A DNA stretch of 64,000 bases from Selaginella moellendorffii. Its lineage: Eukaryota > Streptophyta > Lycopodiopsida > Selaginellales > Selaginellaceae. The notes under the pieces were generated by a model. That model did not search any database and was not told where the DNA came from. It saw only the letters and a list, made by a program, of their open reading frames with translations. The translations under genes and the position numbers were made by a program. Positions 1 through 10,416 of this stretch are shown piece after piece. How positions within the stretch are numbered: the stretch's first letter is position 1; every line of letters starts with the position of its first letter. The DNA lies in assembly GCF_000143415.4 (NCBI RefSeq), contig NW_003314261.1, forward strand, positions 3,278,880 to 3,342,879. Reading direction: 5' to 3'.

Positions 1-1494
1 TTGAAAGGACTAGCTGCGGATATCTACTTCAGCACAATTCTGCGAGGTTGGCAAACTTCCAACGCTGATATCGCTTCGGGTCAGACGACGGTCTCGAAAA
101 CTTTTTATACGACTTTACGAGAAGCGCTGGCTGACAAGATGTACGAGGTTAGACTGGCAACACTGAAGGCGCTAAAGTCATTCTCGACACAAGATTTCGC
201 TGTTGCTTTCACGCAGTTGGACGCGAGAATACTGCATGGCCTGTTAACAGAGCGTTTATATACGGAGCTTCATCCCAGATGCGTGAAGCGCTTATTACAG
301 GTTTTTCTGAGATGGAACCTTCTCGCAGTTGACAACGATCCTCAGCAGGACCCTTTCAAGATATGGAACACGTTACTCGGAATTTACAACACCTCCAAGG
401 TCTCCAAGACAAGGGAATCTGCAGTACGTTGTCTCGGCAATTGCATGCAACACCTTCTCGTCTCAATGAAGGCCGACATGGTGGACAGGGACTTGGACGA
501 CTCCGACTGGGAAGTCTTTCGCGGGGTGCTCGAGACATGGAACGATCTGATACGACGCCACAGTGCGGCCAGCGAGCCTGTAAACTTGAGGAGAGCGATT
601 TCTTCGGCAATAATCTCCTCGAGGTGCTTGGAGGAGTCTAAGTGGCTCAGGGAGAATACCAGGATGGTGGCAGTGTCTCCGAGGTTGAAGTGGTACAGGA
701 AAATAGTTCTGAGCGTCTGGTCTGTAACCATCAACCTTTTGGAGGACGAAGACATTGTTCTACGCCAGCAGCTTGCGTTGGCCCTCCAGGACGTCATGGT
801 ACCCGTTTTCAAAGCTCCGCATGCTAGCGTTCCAGCTCAAGTGGAGAGGGTGCTGGAAACGAGCCTCGCATTCCTGAGGTTCCAGTTCCAGGAATGCGAT
901 TTCTTCTACGACTTTCTTGCTGGGTGGATACTGGGCGACAACAGCTCTCGTTTTGGAGGCCTCCAGAACACAGACCTGGTCCGTAAGCTGTTCGACAAAG
1001 AGCTCGATAACCACCACGAGGAGCAGCTACTGGTGGTCCAACTTTGCTGCTCGCACATCGAAAGCTTCCTCGACTCGCCGGAACACTCGACCGAGTTTGT
1101 CACAAAATGGCGAGGCAAATTCCTGGACCAGGCAGTGGCTTGTGCAAAGTGGTGTTTGGAGCTCCAGCGATCAACGCACTGGGTCGGAGGCATAACAAAC
1201 CACCAGGACGTGTTCAAGCACCTATACAGGACCTTGCTCGGATTATTAGTGCTATCAACACCAAAAACCACAGGAAACTCGTCTTTAAGCTCCCTGCAAG
1301 CTCTAAAAGGGAGTCTTTTGGAGCTGACATCGCTAAGCGAGGTACCTCTAAGTCCCATGATTTCTAACTTGCTCTCCAGATTACTCCAAGCGGTCGAGCA
1401 CAGCACCGGCATGAACTTGGTTGCCGATTCTTTCCGAGCTTCCATGCATGACAGCTACTGCCCGGACTTTGAGCCGTTTTTCTTGCTCAAATAG
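1..1494 (+). CDS. THADA/Trm732-like protein, C-terminal part (5' end outside window)
   Basis: The reading frame is open from the first base and ends with TAG at 1492-1494, so this is the last ~497 codons of a longer gene; the TTG at base 1 is not a start. The product is alpha-helical and leucine-rich, with segments such as DKMYEVRLATLKALKSF and HPRCVKRLLQVFLRWNL that recall the C-terminal HEAT/ARM part of plant THADA homologues (DUF2428 family). In yeast the homologue Trm732 partners the Trm7 methyltransferase for 2'-O-methylation of position 32 in tRNA anticodon loops. No intron is needed in this part. The assignment rests on remembered family resemblance; another large HEAT-repeat protein is possible. 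Confidence 0.65.
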   Translation: MKGLAADIYFSTILRGWQTSNADIASGQTTVSKTFYTTLREALADKMYEVRLATLKALKSFSTQDFAVAFTQLDARILHGLLTERLYTELHPRCVKRLLQVFLRWNLLAVDNDPQQDPFKIWNTLLGIYNTSKVSKTRESAVRCLGNCMQHLLVSMKADMVDRDLDDSDWEVFRGVLETWNDLIRRHSAASEPVNLRRAISSAIISSRCLEESKWLRENTRMVAVSPRLKWYRKIVLSVWSVTINLLEDEDIVLRQQLALALQDVMVPVFKAPHASVPAQVERVLETSLAFLRFQFQECDFFYDFLAGWILGDNSSRFGGLQNTDLVRKLFDKELDNHHEEQLLVVQLCCSHIESFLDSPEHSTEFVTKWRGKFLDQAVACAKWCLELQRSTHWVGGITNHQDVFKHLYRTLLGLLVLSTPKTTGNSSLSSLQALKGSLLELTSLSEVPLSPMISNLLSRLLQAVEHSTGMNLVADSFRASMHDSYCPDFEPFFLLK

Positions 1495-1855
1495 AAGTTT
1501 AAGCAACTGTCCAACTTTGTCATCGTGATCCATGTGGGACTGCCAAATTTTTTGACTACGATACAGCTGTGGCAATTTGCCGCTCGCCACGTTTTTGGGA
1601 TATATCCACTCGTCGTGTCGGCATCATATTACTTCCGTCAAGTTTTATCACACTCGTCGAAAAGTGTGATAAACAGTCGCTTAAGAGCGTCTAAAGATAC
1701 GCTTATCACGTTACAGTGACGCTATATCTATCTTTTCGTGTCACAGGAGGAGCGAGCGAGCTTGGGACACTACTCGCAGAGTAAGTCCTTCGGCTCTTAA
1801 TGCGCTGATTGCCGAGTTTTTGTTCTTTTCCAGGTCGATTGATCGAAAAGCCACC
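1495..1855 (+). promoter_or_regulatory. Intergenic region and 5' leader of COR413 gene with probable leader intron
   Basis: This is the 360 bp between the THADA-like stop and the COR413 start. A likely 5'-UTR intron runs 1781-1833 (GTAAGT donor, TTTTCCAG acceptor, 53 nt, the size of other introns here). The ATG at 1856 sits in a strong context (CCACCATGG). No TATA box was assigned. Confidence 0.45.
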
Positions 1856-2642
1856 ATGGTCTATCACAGGAACTTGCTCCAAGTGCAGCCTTCGGAGGCT
1901 ATATACCAAGATCTGAGGGCCATTGGCACCGCGTCCCGTGATATCGGGATCCAGCTCGCCGCTACCGTTTCTGCGGGGCATTTCGGATTCCTGAGATGGC
2001 TTGCAACCATAGCTGCCATGTAAGTCACAAAGGTGTTTTTTCCCTGAGTTCTCACTTGCTTGGATGATCTTGGCTTGCGCAGATTCCTCATTGTTGTGGA
2101 TAGAACCCACTGGAAGACTGATCTCCTGACCGGGCTGCTGGTGCCTTACATCTGGCTCAACCTTCCTCCAATCCTCTTCGGCTTCTTCAGGTGCTAGTTT
2201 TCCAAGTTCTTCTACTTCGGTTCCACGATTTAGTGTGACAGGGGCGAGGTCGGCAAGTGGATTTCCCTCATCACTGTTATTGTCCGTCTCTTCATCCCCC
2301 GAAAGTTCCCAGGTACTTGAACCAGAAAAGCTTTCAAGTTTCTCGAGTTTAGAGGGGTTTTTTTTTTTTTTTCTTGTATCCTTCGCAGAGGAAGCGGAGC
2401 TGCCCGTGTCACTCATCCTCCTCATCGTCGTTGCTCCAAACCTCCTGGCCGACTCGGTGAGAAACAGCTTAGCTGGGATAATCGTGAGCTTGGCAATCGG
2501 CTGCTACCTCCTCGTCCAGCACATCAACAATGCCGGTGGCTTCCGCAAGGCGTTCGCCGCGCAAAACGGCATCCCAAACACCATTGGCATCCTCCTCCTC
2601 TTCGTCTCGCCGCTCTGGGAGATCTTCCACCACTACCTCTGA
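1856..2642 (+). CDS. COR413-type cold-acclimation membrane protein (WCOR413 family)
   Basis: Four exons (1856-2019, 2083-2190, 2242-2312, 2389-2642) join in frame to 198 codons; each junction is GT-AG. The product has several hydrophobic stretches and family-typical segments: RWLATIAAIFLIVVDRTHW, FRGEVGKWISLITV, RLFIPRKFP and LIVVAPNLLADSVRNSLAG, ending IGILLLFVSPLWEIFHHYL. COR413 proteins are plant-specific multispanning membrane proteins of the plasma membrane or chloroplast envelope, induced by cold and drought; their biochemical role is unclear. The short N-terminus without a clear transit peptide suggests the plasma-membrane type (inference). The last intron has a long T run before its acceptor. 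Confidence 0.9.
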
Positions 2643-2835
2643 GCTTTGTGTATATAGCCCAGCAAGAGCTCCTCTTGGCTATGCAATAAGCTCTTTGGGT
2701 CGATCACTTGATCTCTTTTCTAGCCATCGTTGCTCGAGAGCTTTGATCTGGAAGTATTGCTCGAGACCGGCATGAGCTTCGTTCTCAAAAAAGTCAAACT
2801 TGCAAGTTCTTAGCCTCCCACGTTTTAAATGGTTT

Positions 2836-5643
2836 ATGCTCGGGGGTGGAGGAGGGCTCCGTGATTTCGAGTGGCAGAGGCTCTTGAGGCTTGTTGGTGG
2901 CTCCAGGGATTTGGAAAGAGCGAGAGAGCTCCATGGCGCCATTCTCGCCTCTCGCAGCGAGCATGATGACAGCAGCCGGGGCACTTTTCTCTCGAATCTG
3001 GTGCTCCAAATGTATGGCAAGTGTGGAAGTGTGGAAGACGCGAAGGTGGTGTTCGAGAACACGGCCGCGCGGAACAGCTTCTCGTGGACAATGCTCGTTA
3101 CTGCATATGCCCAGAATGGGTATGCGTGGGATGCGTATAGATTGCTGGAATTGATGCCGGAGAGAAATGTTTTGAGCTCCACTGCTGTGTTGAAAGCTTT
3201 CTCTGGACGCGGGCTTTGGCTTGAAAGCAAGGCCCTCTTTGATCATATGCCCGAAAGGAACGAAATCGCCTGGACTGTCATGGTGGAGGCAAATGCCCAA
3301 ATGGGGCATTTTCTGGAAGCGAAGAAAGCGTTTGATTTCATGCCACTCCATTGCGTTGTGTCTGCGACAACAATGGTAGCTGCTTTTAGCAAGCACGGTA
3401 ATGTACCTTCTTGCAAAATGGTTTTCGATGTAATGCGCGAGAGAAACTGCCTGAGCTGGATCACTCTCTCGGATGCATTTGCCGAGAACGGGTATTTTGA
3501 GGAATCTCTTTCGGTATTCACAAGCATGCCAGTGTGGGACAAAGTGTCATCAACTGCAATGCTCAAGTCGTGTGTTAAGCACTCTGAGCACGATCTGGCG
3601 AAGATGATCTTCGAAACCATGCTCTACAAGGATCACGTTGCGTGGACCACGATGATCATAGCAAATGCCCAAGCGGGGCAAATGCTTGCCGCGAAACACG
3701 CTTTCGATTCCATGGAGAAGCGTGATCTTGTCTCGTGGACAGCAATGGTGGCGGCGTTTTGCTCCAACGAAGACATCTCCACCGCGAAAAATCACTTTGA
3801 TCGAATGCCCAAACACAGTGTCGTTGCGTGGAACGAGCTTGTCAAAGCGACAATCACCGCAGGCATGATCGAGGAGGGGCGGGCGCTCTTCCACCGGATC
3901 CCACAGCCGGATTCCTTCTCCTGGACCTCTGCCATCGCCTCGCTCGCGCAGCGCCGCCACTTTGCCGCCGCGGAGGAGCTCTTCGCCGCCATGCCCGAGC
4001 AGCTTAAGGATACTGTCGCCCACACGGCGATGCTTCGAGCGCTGCTCTCTTCCGACGCGATCGATCGAGCAAAGGCCGTGTTTGATGCCATGGAGAGGAG
4101 AGATGGGGTGGCCTGGGCGACGATGCTCCAGGGATTCGCGCAGAGAGGGGGTGGTAGATTTCTGGAAGATGCCCAGAGAGTGTTCTTGGCGATGCCTTGC
4201 AGGAATTCTTTCTCCTACACGACGATGGTGGCGGGGTTTTGCGAGGCCGACCGGATCGAGCAAGCGCAGAGCCTCTTCTGGGCGATGCCGGAGAGGGACG
4301 TGGTGGCCTGGACGGTGCTCCTGGCGGCGGTTGGGCAGGCGGATCATCTGCCTCTCTCGCGGGCGATGGAGCTCTTCGATTCCATGCCGGAGAGGAACGT
4401 CCTCTCGTGGAATGCTCTGCTGGGCGCTTGCTCGCGCGGCGAGAGGGACCTCGATTGCGCCAGGAGCGTCTTCCTCGCGATGCCGCAACGCGATCGGGGC
4501 TCGTGGGTCGCGATGATCGCTGCCGTCGCGCAGCTCGGCGATCTCGAGGAGGCGCGCTCGATCTTCGACGAGGCTCCGGAGCAGGCGTCGGGGGCCTGGG
4601 CGGCGATTGTCCAGGGCTACGCGAATCGGGGGCAGCTGAAAGAGGCGAGGAGGATCTTCGAGCAAAGCGCTGCTAGCGATCGATCGCCCATAGCCTGGAA
4701 CGCCTTGATCGCGGCCTACGCAGAGAATGGCAACCTTGGCGAGGCGAGGGCCCTCTTCGACGAGATGCCGTCGGATTCCCGCGACGCGGCCACGTGGACG
4801 GCCATGATCGGCGGGTACGCCCAGCGCGGGAATCTTGAAATGGCGGAAGAGCTCTTGGAGAATATACCGCCGGGGTTTGAAACAATTGGCGCCAAGAACG
4901 CAGTGCTCGCCGGGCACGCCCAGATCGGCGCGATGGAGCGAGCTCTGGAAATCTTCCAATCCATGGAAGAGAAGGACGCAGCTAGCTACACGGCAATGGT
5001 GGCTGGATTCGCCCGCGCGTCCAATCTCGTCCCCGCGCGCGAGCTCTTCGATCAAACACCCCACAAAGACATCGTCGCCTGGAACACGATCCTCGCAGCT
5101 TTTGCCCAGGCTGGGCATCTCTCGCAAGCGCTGGAGATCTTCGACAACATCCCGCGTCCCAATCTCACGTCTTGGAACGCGATCATCGCCGGTTTCGCTC
5201 ACTCTCACCGCGGCCAATCTGCGCTCCAGCACTTCCACTCAATGCTTCTCCACGGGATCAAAGCCGACGCCACCACCTTCTCGGGAGTTCTTCGCGCTTG
5301 CAGCCACACTGGCTTGCTCGAGGAGGCCTCGAGCTACTTCGTGCTACTGGCGAGAGATCTGGGGGTGAGGCCCGGCCGCGAGCAGTACCAGTGGATGGTT
5401 GATATCGTGTCGAGGTTGGGCCAGCTCGAGCTCGCGGAGGAGCTCATCAAAGCCATGCCTTTCTTTCCAAACGACGTTGCGTGGGGGTCGCTTCTGACTG
5501 CCTGTGGAACCCAGGGGGATTTGGAGCGAGCCAAGAGGATTTCCAGCCACGCTGTGGCTGCCGCCGCGAAGAACTCTGGGAGGTATGTCGCCTTTGCAAA
5601 CGTTGTTGCCGACCAGAGCTGCTACGCGAATGGAGGTGACTAG
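2836..5643 (+). CDS. PLS-class pentatricopeptide repeat protein, intronless
   Basis: A single uninterrupted frame of 935 codons from the ATG at 2836; the frame stays open upstream only through a TTG at 2800. Nearly the whole protein is PPR repeats of about 31-36 residues with P/L/S-type signatures (MPERNVLSWNALLGACSR, KDIVAWNTILAAFAQAGH). The C-terminus enters an E1-like segment (DVAWGSLLTACGTQGDLERA) and stops soon after (VADQSCYANGGD), with no E2 or DYW domain. PLS proteins bind organelle RNA one base per repeat and mostly specify C-to-U editing sites; without DYW it would need a partner deaminase or act otherwise. Lycophyte PPR families are strongly expanded. No clear transit peptide is visible at this start, so an upstream exon is possible. 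Confidence 0.9.
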   Translation: MLGGGGGLRDFEWQRLLRLVGGSRDLERARELHGAILASRSEHDDSSRGTFLSNLVLQMYGKCGSVEDAKVVFENTAARNSFSWTMLVTAYAQNGYAWDAYRLLELMPERNVLSSTAVLKAFSGRGLWLESKALFDHMPERNEIAWTVMVEANAQMGHFLEAKKAFDFMPLHCVVSATTMVAAFSKHGNVPSCKMVFDVMRERNCLSWITLSDAFAENGYFEESLSVFTSMPVWDKVSSTAMLKSCVKHSEHDLAKMIFETMLYKDHVAWTTMIIANAQAGQMLAAKHAFDSMEKRDLVSWTAMVAAFCSNEDISTAKNHFDRMPKHSVVAWNELVKATITAGMIEEGRALFHRIPQPDSFSWTSAIASLAQRRHFAAAEELFAAMPEQLKDTVAHTAMLRALLSSDAIDRAKAVFDAMERRDGVAWATMLQGFAQRGGGRFLEDAQRVFLAMPCRNSFSYTTMVAGFCEADRIEQAQSLFWAMPERDVVAWTVLLAAVGQADHLPLSRAMELFDSMPERNVLSWNALLGACSRGERDLDCARSVFLAMPQRDRGSWVAMIAAVAQLGDLEEARSIFDEAPEQASGAWAAIVQGYANRGQLKEARRIFEQSAASDRSPIAWNALIAAYAENGNLGEARALFDEMPSDSRDAATWTAMIGGYAQRGNLEMAEELLENIPPGFETIGAKNAVLAGHAQIGAMERALEIFQSMEEKDAASYTAMVAGFARASNLVPARELFDQTPHKDIVAWNTILAAFAQAGHLSQALEIFDNIPRPNLTSWNAIIAGFAHSHRGQSALQHFHSMLLHGIKADATTFSGVLRACSHTGLLEEASSYFVLLARDLGVRPGREQYQWMVDIVSRLGQLELAEELIKAMPFFPNDVAWGSLLTACGTQGDLERAKRISSHAVAAAAKNSGRYVAFANVVADQSCYANGGD

Positions 5644-5704
5644 AAGCAAAATCCATTTTCTCGTTCGATCTTCGCAGAGACTGGCAAAACGCTTCCATTG
5701 TTCT

Positions 5705-7351
5705 TTAGGCGGTCATTTGGATGATCAGACTCTTGTCTTGGAACTTCGCTCCCTTAACTTTGCCGTGCATTTGCGGCGGGAGCTTGATCACTCTCTTCTG
5801 ATCTCCGGCATCCAGCAGCAGCTCCGATCGTTTCAGCTGGAAAACAAACCGTTTTCTTTTTCCTTCAGGAAGGAACAGTGGCTTACTTGGGAGAGCTTGA
5901 CGTCGGCTTTGTCAAATCCTGGCAAGAAACAAGTGACTGTCCCAGACGAGTGATCTAGCGAAACTGGCGGGTTTGAAACCGAGGAGCCATCTCCCCGCAA
6001 TACTTCGCAAGTTTGTTTGTCGAGGCTCGAAAGAATTTGTTCCCAGCTGGGTGGACTCTCACCGAAGGTTAGTTCTGGAATGGAAGCCACGGCCAGAGAA
6101 GAGAAACCTTCTTTCCAAGTTTGAGCTCTGGAGTTCTGGTGGTGGACGACTCCGGCAACGTGAACTCCGGCTTGCACAGCACAACCCCAGTAGCGGAGAG
6201 CCGTTTTTTCTGTCAGTTTGCTCCTTGGATCGGTCACAATGTAGCTGGAGAATGTGTTGGGATTGGCAAAGTTCTGCTCAACTCCCTGGAAAACAAAGAA
6301 ACGAGAAACTTTTAGCTGAAAAGAAATAGAAGATGTGTGTTTTACGTGGAGAACAGTGTTTGCTAGCTCCCAAAGCTCCGAAGTTGATCTTTCAGTCGAC
6401 AAATCTTCGAGCAGTGAAGCTTCGGCGAGTCTCAAAATGGAAGGAAGTACGACTCTTCCAATATCAGTCTTCTCGGCAATGCTTCTAAACCGATTCATGT
6501 ACCACCTGCGGATCAAAAGTACGTGAAGGAAAAACTTCCAAAGTTTGGAAAGCTTTTGGCTTACCTTAGTCTTTCAGCACATCCAAACATTCTTAGAGTC
6601 TCATCGCTGTTTGGGCCGTCGTAGACGACAACGTCGTACTCGGGCTTGAAAACTTTCGAGCGTTTTGGAAAAAACCGGCGAGCAAAGCCACACAGCTGGT
6701 CCAGAACGAACAAAGCCATGATCGAATCCATGCCCGGCAACACGCTCAGCTCCTCACCAGCAACCTTCTCTGTTCCAAACACTTCTCATCATCTCCAGAA
6801 AAACAAAAAAACATAACAAGTTCTCGAAAACACAAACAAACCTCCGTCTGAAGAGCTCCTTGGCTGAAACTTATTCGACCGTCCGCTTTCTTGACTTGCT
6901 CCAAAGGCTGTGCTAAAATCTGCAAGCGAAAGACCAAAGCCACCTCGACTGAGAAAAACAAAACTATAGAACGCAAACCTTGGTAGTCTCGAGTCGAAGT
7001 GCTGTGAGAGATCCATTCTCAAGAATTTTCGTAGGCTGGTGCTTGAGCTGATGACCCAGAAGAAAATCAGCAGTAACATCCTGGGACTGGATCACTAAAC
7101 ACGTCCGAAGGCCAATGCTGGCGTAGAACTAGATAGAGTTCCAAGAGTTACGAGAATTCATGGAAAAGCTATGGTAGTACCTGAGCAGCCAAGACGCTAC
7201 AAGTTGTCTTGCCAGTTCCTCCTTTCCCAATGAAAGTCACCAGCTTGGGATTTTTCTCCTCCTTTCTCTGCTGCTCTTGTGCCACTGCCCTGCATTGTAT
7301 CTTTCTCTCTTTTCCTCGCCACACCCAACTCGGGGCCATGGCACAAGCCAT
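5705..7351 (-). CDS. GET3D: Get3d: chloroplast ArsA/GET3-like ATPase with C-terminal alpha-crystallin domain
   Basis: Seven exons on the minus strand (7351-7181, 7128-6979, 6919-6842, 6767-6565, 6505-6346, 6285-5887, 5836-5705) join in frame to about 430 residues. Near residues 35-45 is the P-loop [18 protein letters not shown]. Next come [27 protein letters not shown] and [16 protein letters not shown], as in the Arabidopsis At1g26090 protein. The C-terminal ~65 residues ([41 protein letters not shown]) form the small heat-shock-like domain that marks Get3d of photosynthetic organisms. Family members are dimeric ATPases that bind hydrophobic helices; the plastid role is not settled. The start at 7351 gives only a short leader, so an upstream exon may carry more of the transit peptide. 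Confidence 0.92.
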
Positions 7352-7372
7352 GCTATCTTTTCTATCTATCAA

Positions 7373-8786
7373 ATGGACAAAGCTTTAGGTAAGAAGAACT
7401 TTATGGCGATGCTTCTTCTCCAGCGGACGAGTCTTTCTCGGTTCCACTTTGCTCCTCCTCCTCGATCATCCATTGGGCGATCCAGATTCAAGGCGTTTGC
7501 TGCTGTAAGTTCTTCATTTTCCATCGAGGTGTAGTTTCTTGACGATTTTTTCATTCACTACAGGCAGGAACAAACGTAAAAAAAGCTGATAAGCTGGAGC
7601 TCGCGTGTCCTGTTTGCCGCAAATCTTTCAAGAACGATGACCAACCGAAGAACTTTCCAAGATTTGTCTGTGATTGCTGCAAAAAGTCGTACACCAGTAC
7701 CTCGAGTGGGATCATCGACTTGACAATATCACCGACAACAGTAGCTCCACTCGGAGCTTCGTTTTTCCAGTAAGTTCGTTGCGTTTCTTTTTGTCCAAGT
7801 ACTAACAGCAGTAGCATAGCGAGTGAAACAGGAACCCGTTGCTGGCATTCGCGTACGACAGAGGCTACCGCGACCTTTTCTGGATCTGGAACTTCCCCGG
7901 CTACGATCAAGAGGTTTGTCTCTTCATGCATGGACGTTTATAAGTTTTCTTTGTTCTTTCCTTGGTTTCCTGTTCTCCAGTTTAGAATGGCACAGAAACT
8001 CATAGAGCCCGTCGCGCGTGGAGAAACCATCATGGACCTCAGCTGTGCCGGAGGCTGTTTTACTCGACGCTTCCTCGCAAGCAAGAGTTACAAGCGTGTC
8101 ATCGCGGCCGACTACTCTCAGGAAATGCTCGAGCAATGCCGGGGCTTTCTGGAGAGCGATAGCTTTCTAGACACGAGGTTTGCTATTCATTCCAAAAGTT
8201 TCCTTCTTCGTGCTCTTTGGAAAGCGAGTTTCTTAACATTTTTCATGAACAGCGAGTTTGTTCTTTTGAGAGCCGACGCAGGCAGGCTTCCACTTGCAAA
8301 CTCCAGCGTAGCAGCCGTGCATTCCGGGGCAGCAATCCACTGCTGGCCCGAGCCAATCATAGCGGTACGCACTCCACTTCTCTCATGGTATTGATCTTAC
8401 ATATAAATCATGAAGGTGGCAGAAATATCTCGAGTGCTCCGGCCACAAGGCCTGTTTGTTGGGAGTACTTTCGTGTTTCCAGAACCTCCTCCGCCGATAG
8501 ATGGAATTATCAATCCTGTTCGCGAGGTGACGAACGACGATATTTTTCTTTCTTTTCGAGCTCTTTCTTCATTTTTTTATTTTTTATTTTGCTTTTTCTT
8601 TGTTACTCGTCCGTGGCTTATGGGTGGGATGATACTTCTTTGCAGGCAATCATGCAGCTCCAGGTCCCCTTTAAAGCCTGGACACAAAAGGAGTTGCAGC
8701 AACTTGTAGAGGCCAGTGGCTTAATTGATTGGAAGAGCCAGACAAGCGGCCGATACATTCTCTTCTCTGCAACGAAACCAGCCTAA
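7373..8786 (+). CDS. Chloroplast-type SAM-dependent methyltransferase, tandem copy 1
   Basis: Seven exons (7373-7504, 7564-7769, 7832-7913, 7981-8177, 8253-8364, 8416-8526, 8646-8786) encode 326 residues. A basic, Ser/Arg-rich N-terminus suggests a transit peptide. It is followed by a zinc-ribbon-like region (CPVC and CDCC pairs) and a class I Rossmann methyltransferase fold: motif I IMDLSCAGGCFTRRF, acidic turn VIAADYSQEML, RADAGRLPLANSSVAAVHSG, and a final LFSATKPA. This matches the uncharacterised plastid methyltransferases At1g78140/At2g41040; the substrate is unknown. ATG 7403 is an alternative start. A copy with matching downstream exons lies at 8943-10337, and the start codon is only 22 bp from that of the divergent Get3d gene. 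Confidence 0.87.
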
Positions 8787-8942
8787 GGTAAATCCAAAAC
8801 ATCTCTTTCTCACTCGCTTGACGCTGTTTCCGGTCGTGTGTGTGAATTCACAGGATTTTCTTCTTTCGTAATCTAGGCTTTTCTTGTTCTTTGTTTCTGT
8901 CGAGTTCCTCCGTTGTGAATTTTGCTCGATCTCTCAGAAGGA

Positions 8943-10337
8943 ATGGCACTCGTCCTCCTTAGGAGAAGGATAATAATCAGGCGAGTGTATGGTTTCAAGC
9001 AACAAGAACTTTGGTCCTCTAATCATCATTTCGGCTTACATCGTCACACGAGGTTCATAACTACAGGTGCTCGAGAGATGTACCAAGAACAGGAGAATGA
9101 ACAAGAAGACGATGCGAGGACAACTTTAAAGAGCCTGGCGTGTCCTATATGCTTGCAGCCACTCTGGACATCCAGCAATGAAAGTGTGAGCGTTGAGTAC
9201 GTGTTCTTCGTCTCTAAATCTCTTGTATCTTTGACGAGAAATCTTCCTTCCAGGAACGCTGCAAGCACTTCCTTCCGGTGTAATGGCTGCCGGAGGAGCT
9301 ACCACTCCAGCTCCCGCGGGATCATAAACTTGACGATTCCGGGAGCTTGCGGTGTTCCACTCTCAGCGTCGGTGTTTGAGTAAGAGAAGCTAAACCCATC
9401 CCGCTCATATCTCTCGTCTCGTGTCTTCTTCTTTTCTCAAGGAATCCGATCGTAGCACGCTTTTACGACAAGAGCTACCGTGACCAGGTCTTTCAGCTCG
9501 TTGGATTCCCAGGCTTTGACGAGGAGGTAGAAAGATTACTTCGGGAGAAACGAGATCTGACCTCTTGGTTTTTGCAGTTTACTATGGCACAGGAGATCTT
9601 GAGACCATGTTTCGGGAAAGCCATCATGGACTTGAGCTGTGCCGGGGGCACTTTGACGCGAAAGTTCGCAGCCAGCAACGCGTACAAGCTCGTGATTGCG
9701 TCGGACTACTCAGAAGCCATGCTCAACGAGTCCTTCCACCTCCTCGCAGGCGATCCAGACATCAACGTCAGGTACTCTTTAAACTCCCTGGCCGTGAAAG
9801 CGAGACCGCCATTTGGACTCACGCTCGCCTTTCTCTTTCGAACTTTGATAGCAAAGTCGTGCTCGTCAAGGCCGACGCTGGAAGGCTGCCTTTCACATCC
9901 TCCAGCTTAGCGGCTGTTCACACCAGTGCGGCAATTCATTGCTGGCCTCAGCCTCTCCATGCCGTAAGTAGCGATCTAAGTGAGAAAGGAAAAGCTCTCC
10001 TTTATTTTCAAGTTCTACTACTTAGTTCTACTCAATGCAGGTGGCCGAGATCGCGAGGCTGCTCCAACCGGGAGGGATCTTCGTAGCGAGCACCTTTCTA
10101 TTCCCTCTGCCGCCTCCACCGATCGACAAGCTGCTGGAGCCTTTAAGACAGGTTCTTTCGAGTGGTTTCTTTCAAGTTTTTGATCGCAGCAAGCAGGCAC
10201 TGGGGAGAATGCAATGCCCTCTACGCCTGTGGACGGAGCTGGATTTGCGAGAGATCGCCACAGCCAATGGGCTCATCAACTGGAAGAGCACGCGCCAAGG
10301 AGCCTTCGTCTTGTTCTCGGCAACAAAGCCGCTGTAA
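8943..10337 (+). CDS. Chloroplast-type SAM-dependent methyltransferase, tandem copy 2
   Basis: Exons 8943-9196, 9254-9379, 9442-9526, 9578-9771, 9852-9963, 10041-10151 and 10197-10337 give 340 residues. It repeats the architecture of the upstream copy: CPIC/CNGC metal-binding-like pairs, motif I IMDLSCAGGTLTRKF, VIASDYSEAML, KADAGRLPF and C-terminal LFSATKPL. Exon lengths of 112, 111 and 141 nt at the 3' end equal those of copy 1, so the two arose by tandem duplication after the introns were fixed. The last intron (10152-10196, 45 nt) is a multiple of three with no stop; I call it an intron by analogy with copy 1, but its retention would add 15 residues. The N-terminus is longer and unlike copy 1. 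Substrate unknown. Confidence 0.86.
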
Positions 10338-10370
10338 AAGACATTGGAAACCATAGAATATCCTCGCGCT

Positions 10371-10398
10371 TTTTAGGGTTCCTCGATTTTTAGGGTTC
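10371..10398 (+). promoter_or_regulatory. Two telo-box motifs upstream of the tail-anchored unknown
   Basis: TTTTAGGGTT occurs at 10371-10380 and again at about 10387-10396, some 20-45 bp before the ATG at 10417. The telo-box (AAACCCTAA) is a known element near start sites of plant translation and ribosome genes. The 79 bp between genes must hold the whole promoter or leader. Confidence 0.5.
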
Positions 10399-10416
10399 TT
10401 ATTAAAGAAGGGGGAA

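Noticed and set aside
2800-2835. TTG-initiated extension of the first PPR protein
   Set aside because: Non-AUG start without support; ATG at 2836 is in frame.
3550-5238. 562-codon open frame antisense to the first PPR gene
   Set aside because: It mirrors the codon periodicity of the repeat array and resembles no protein; a shadow frame.
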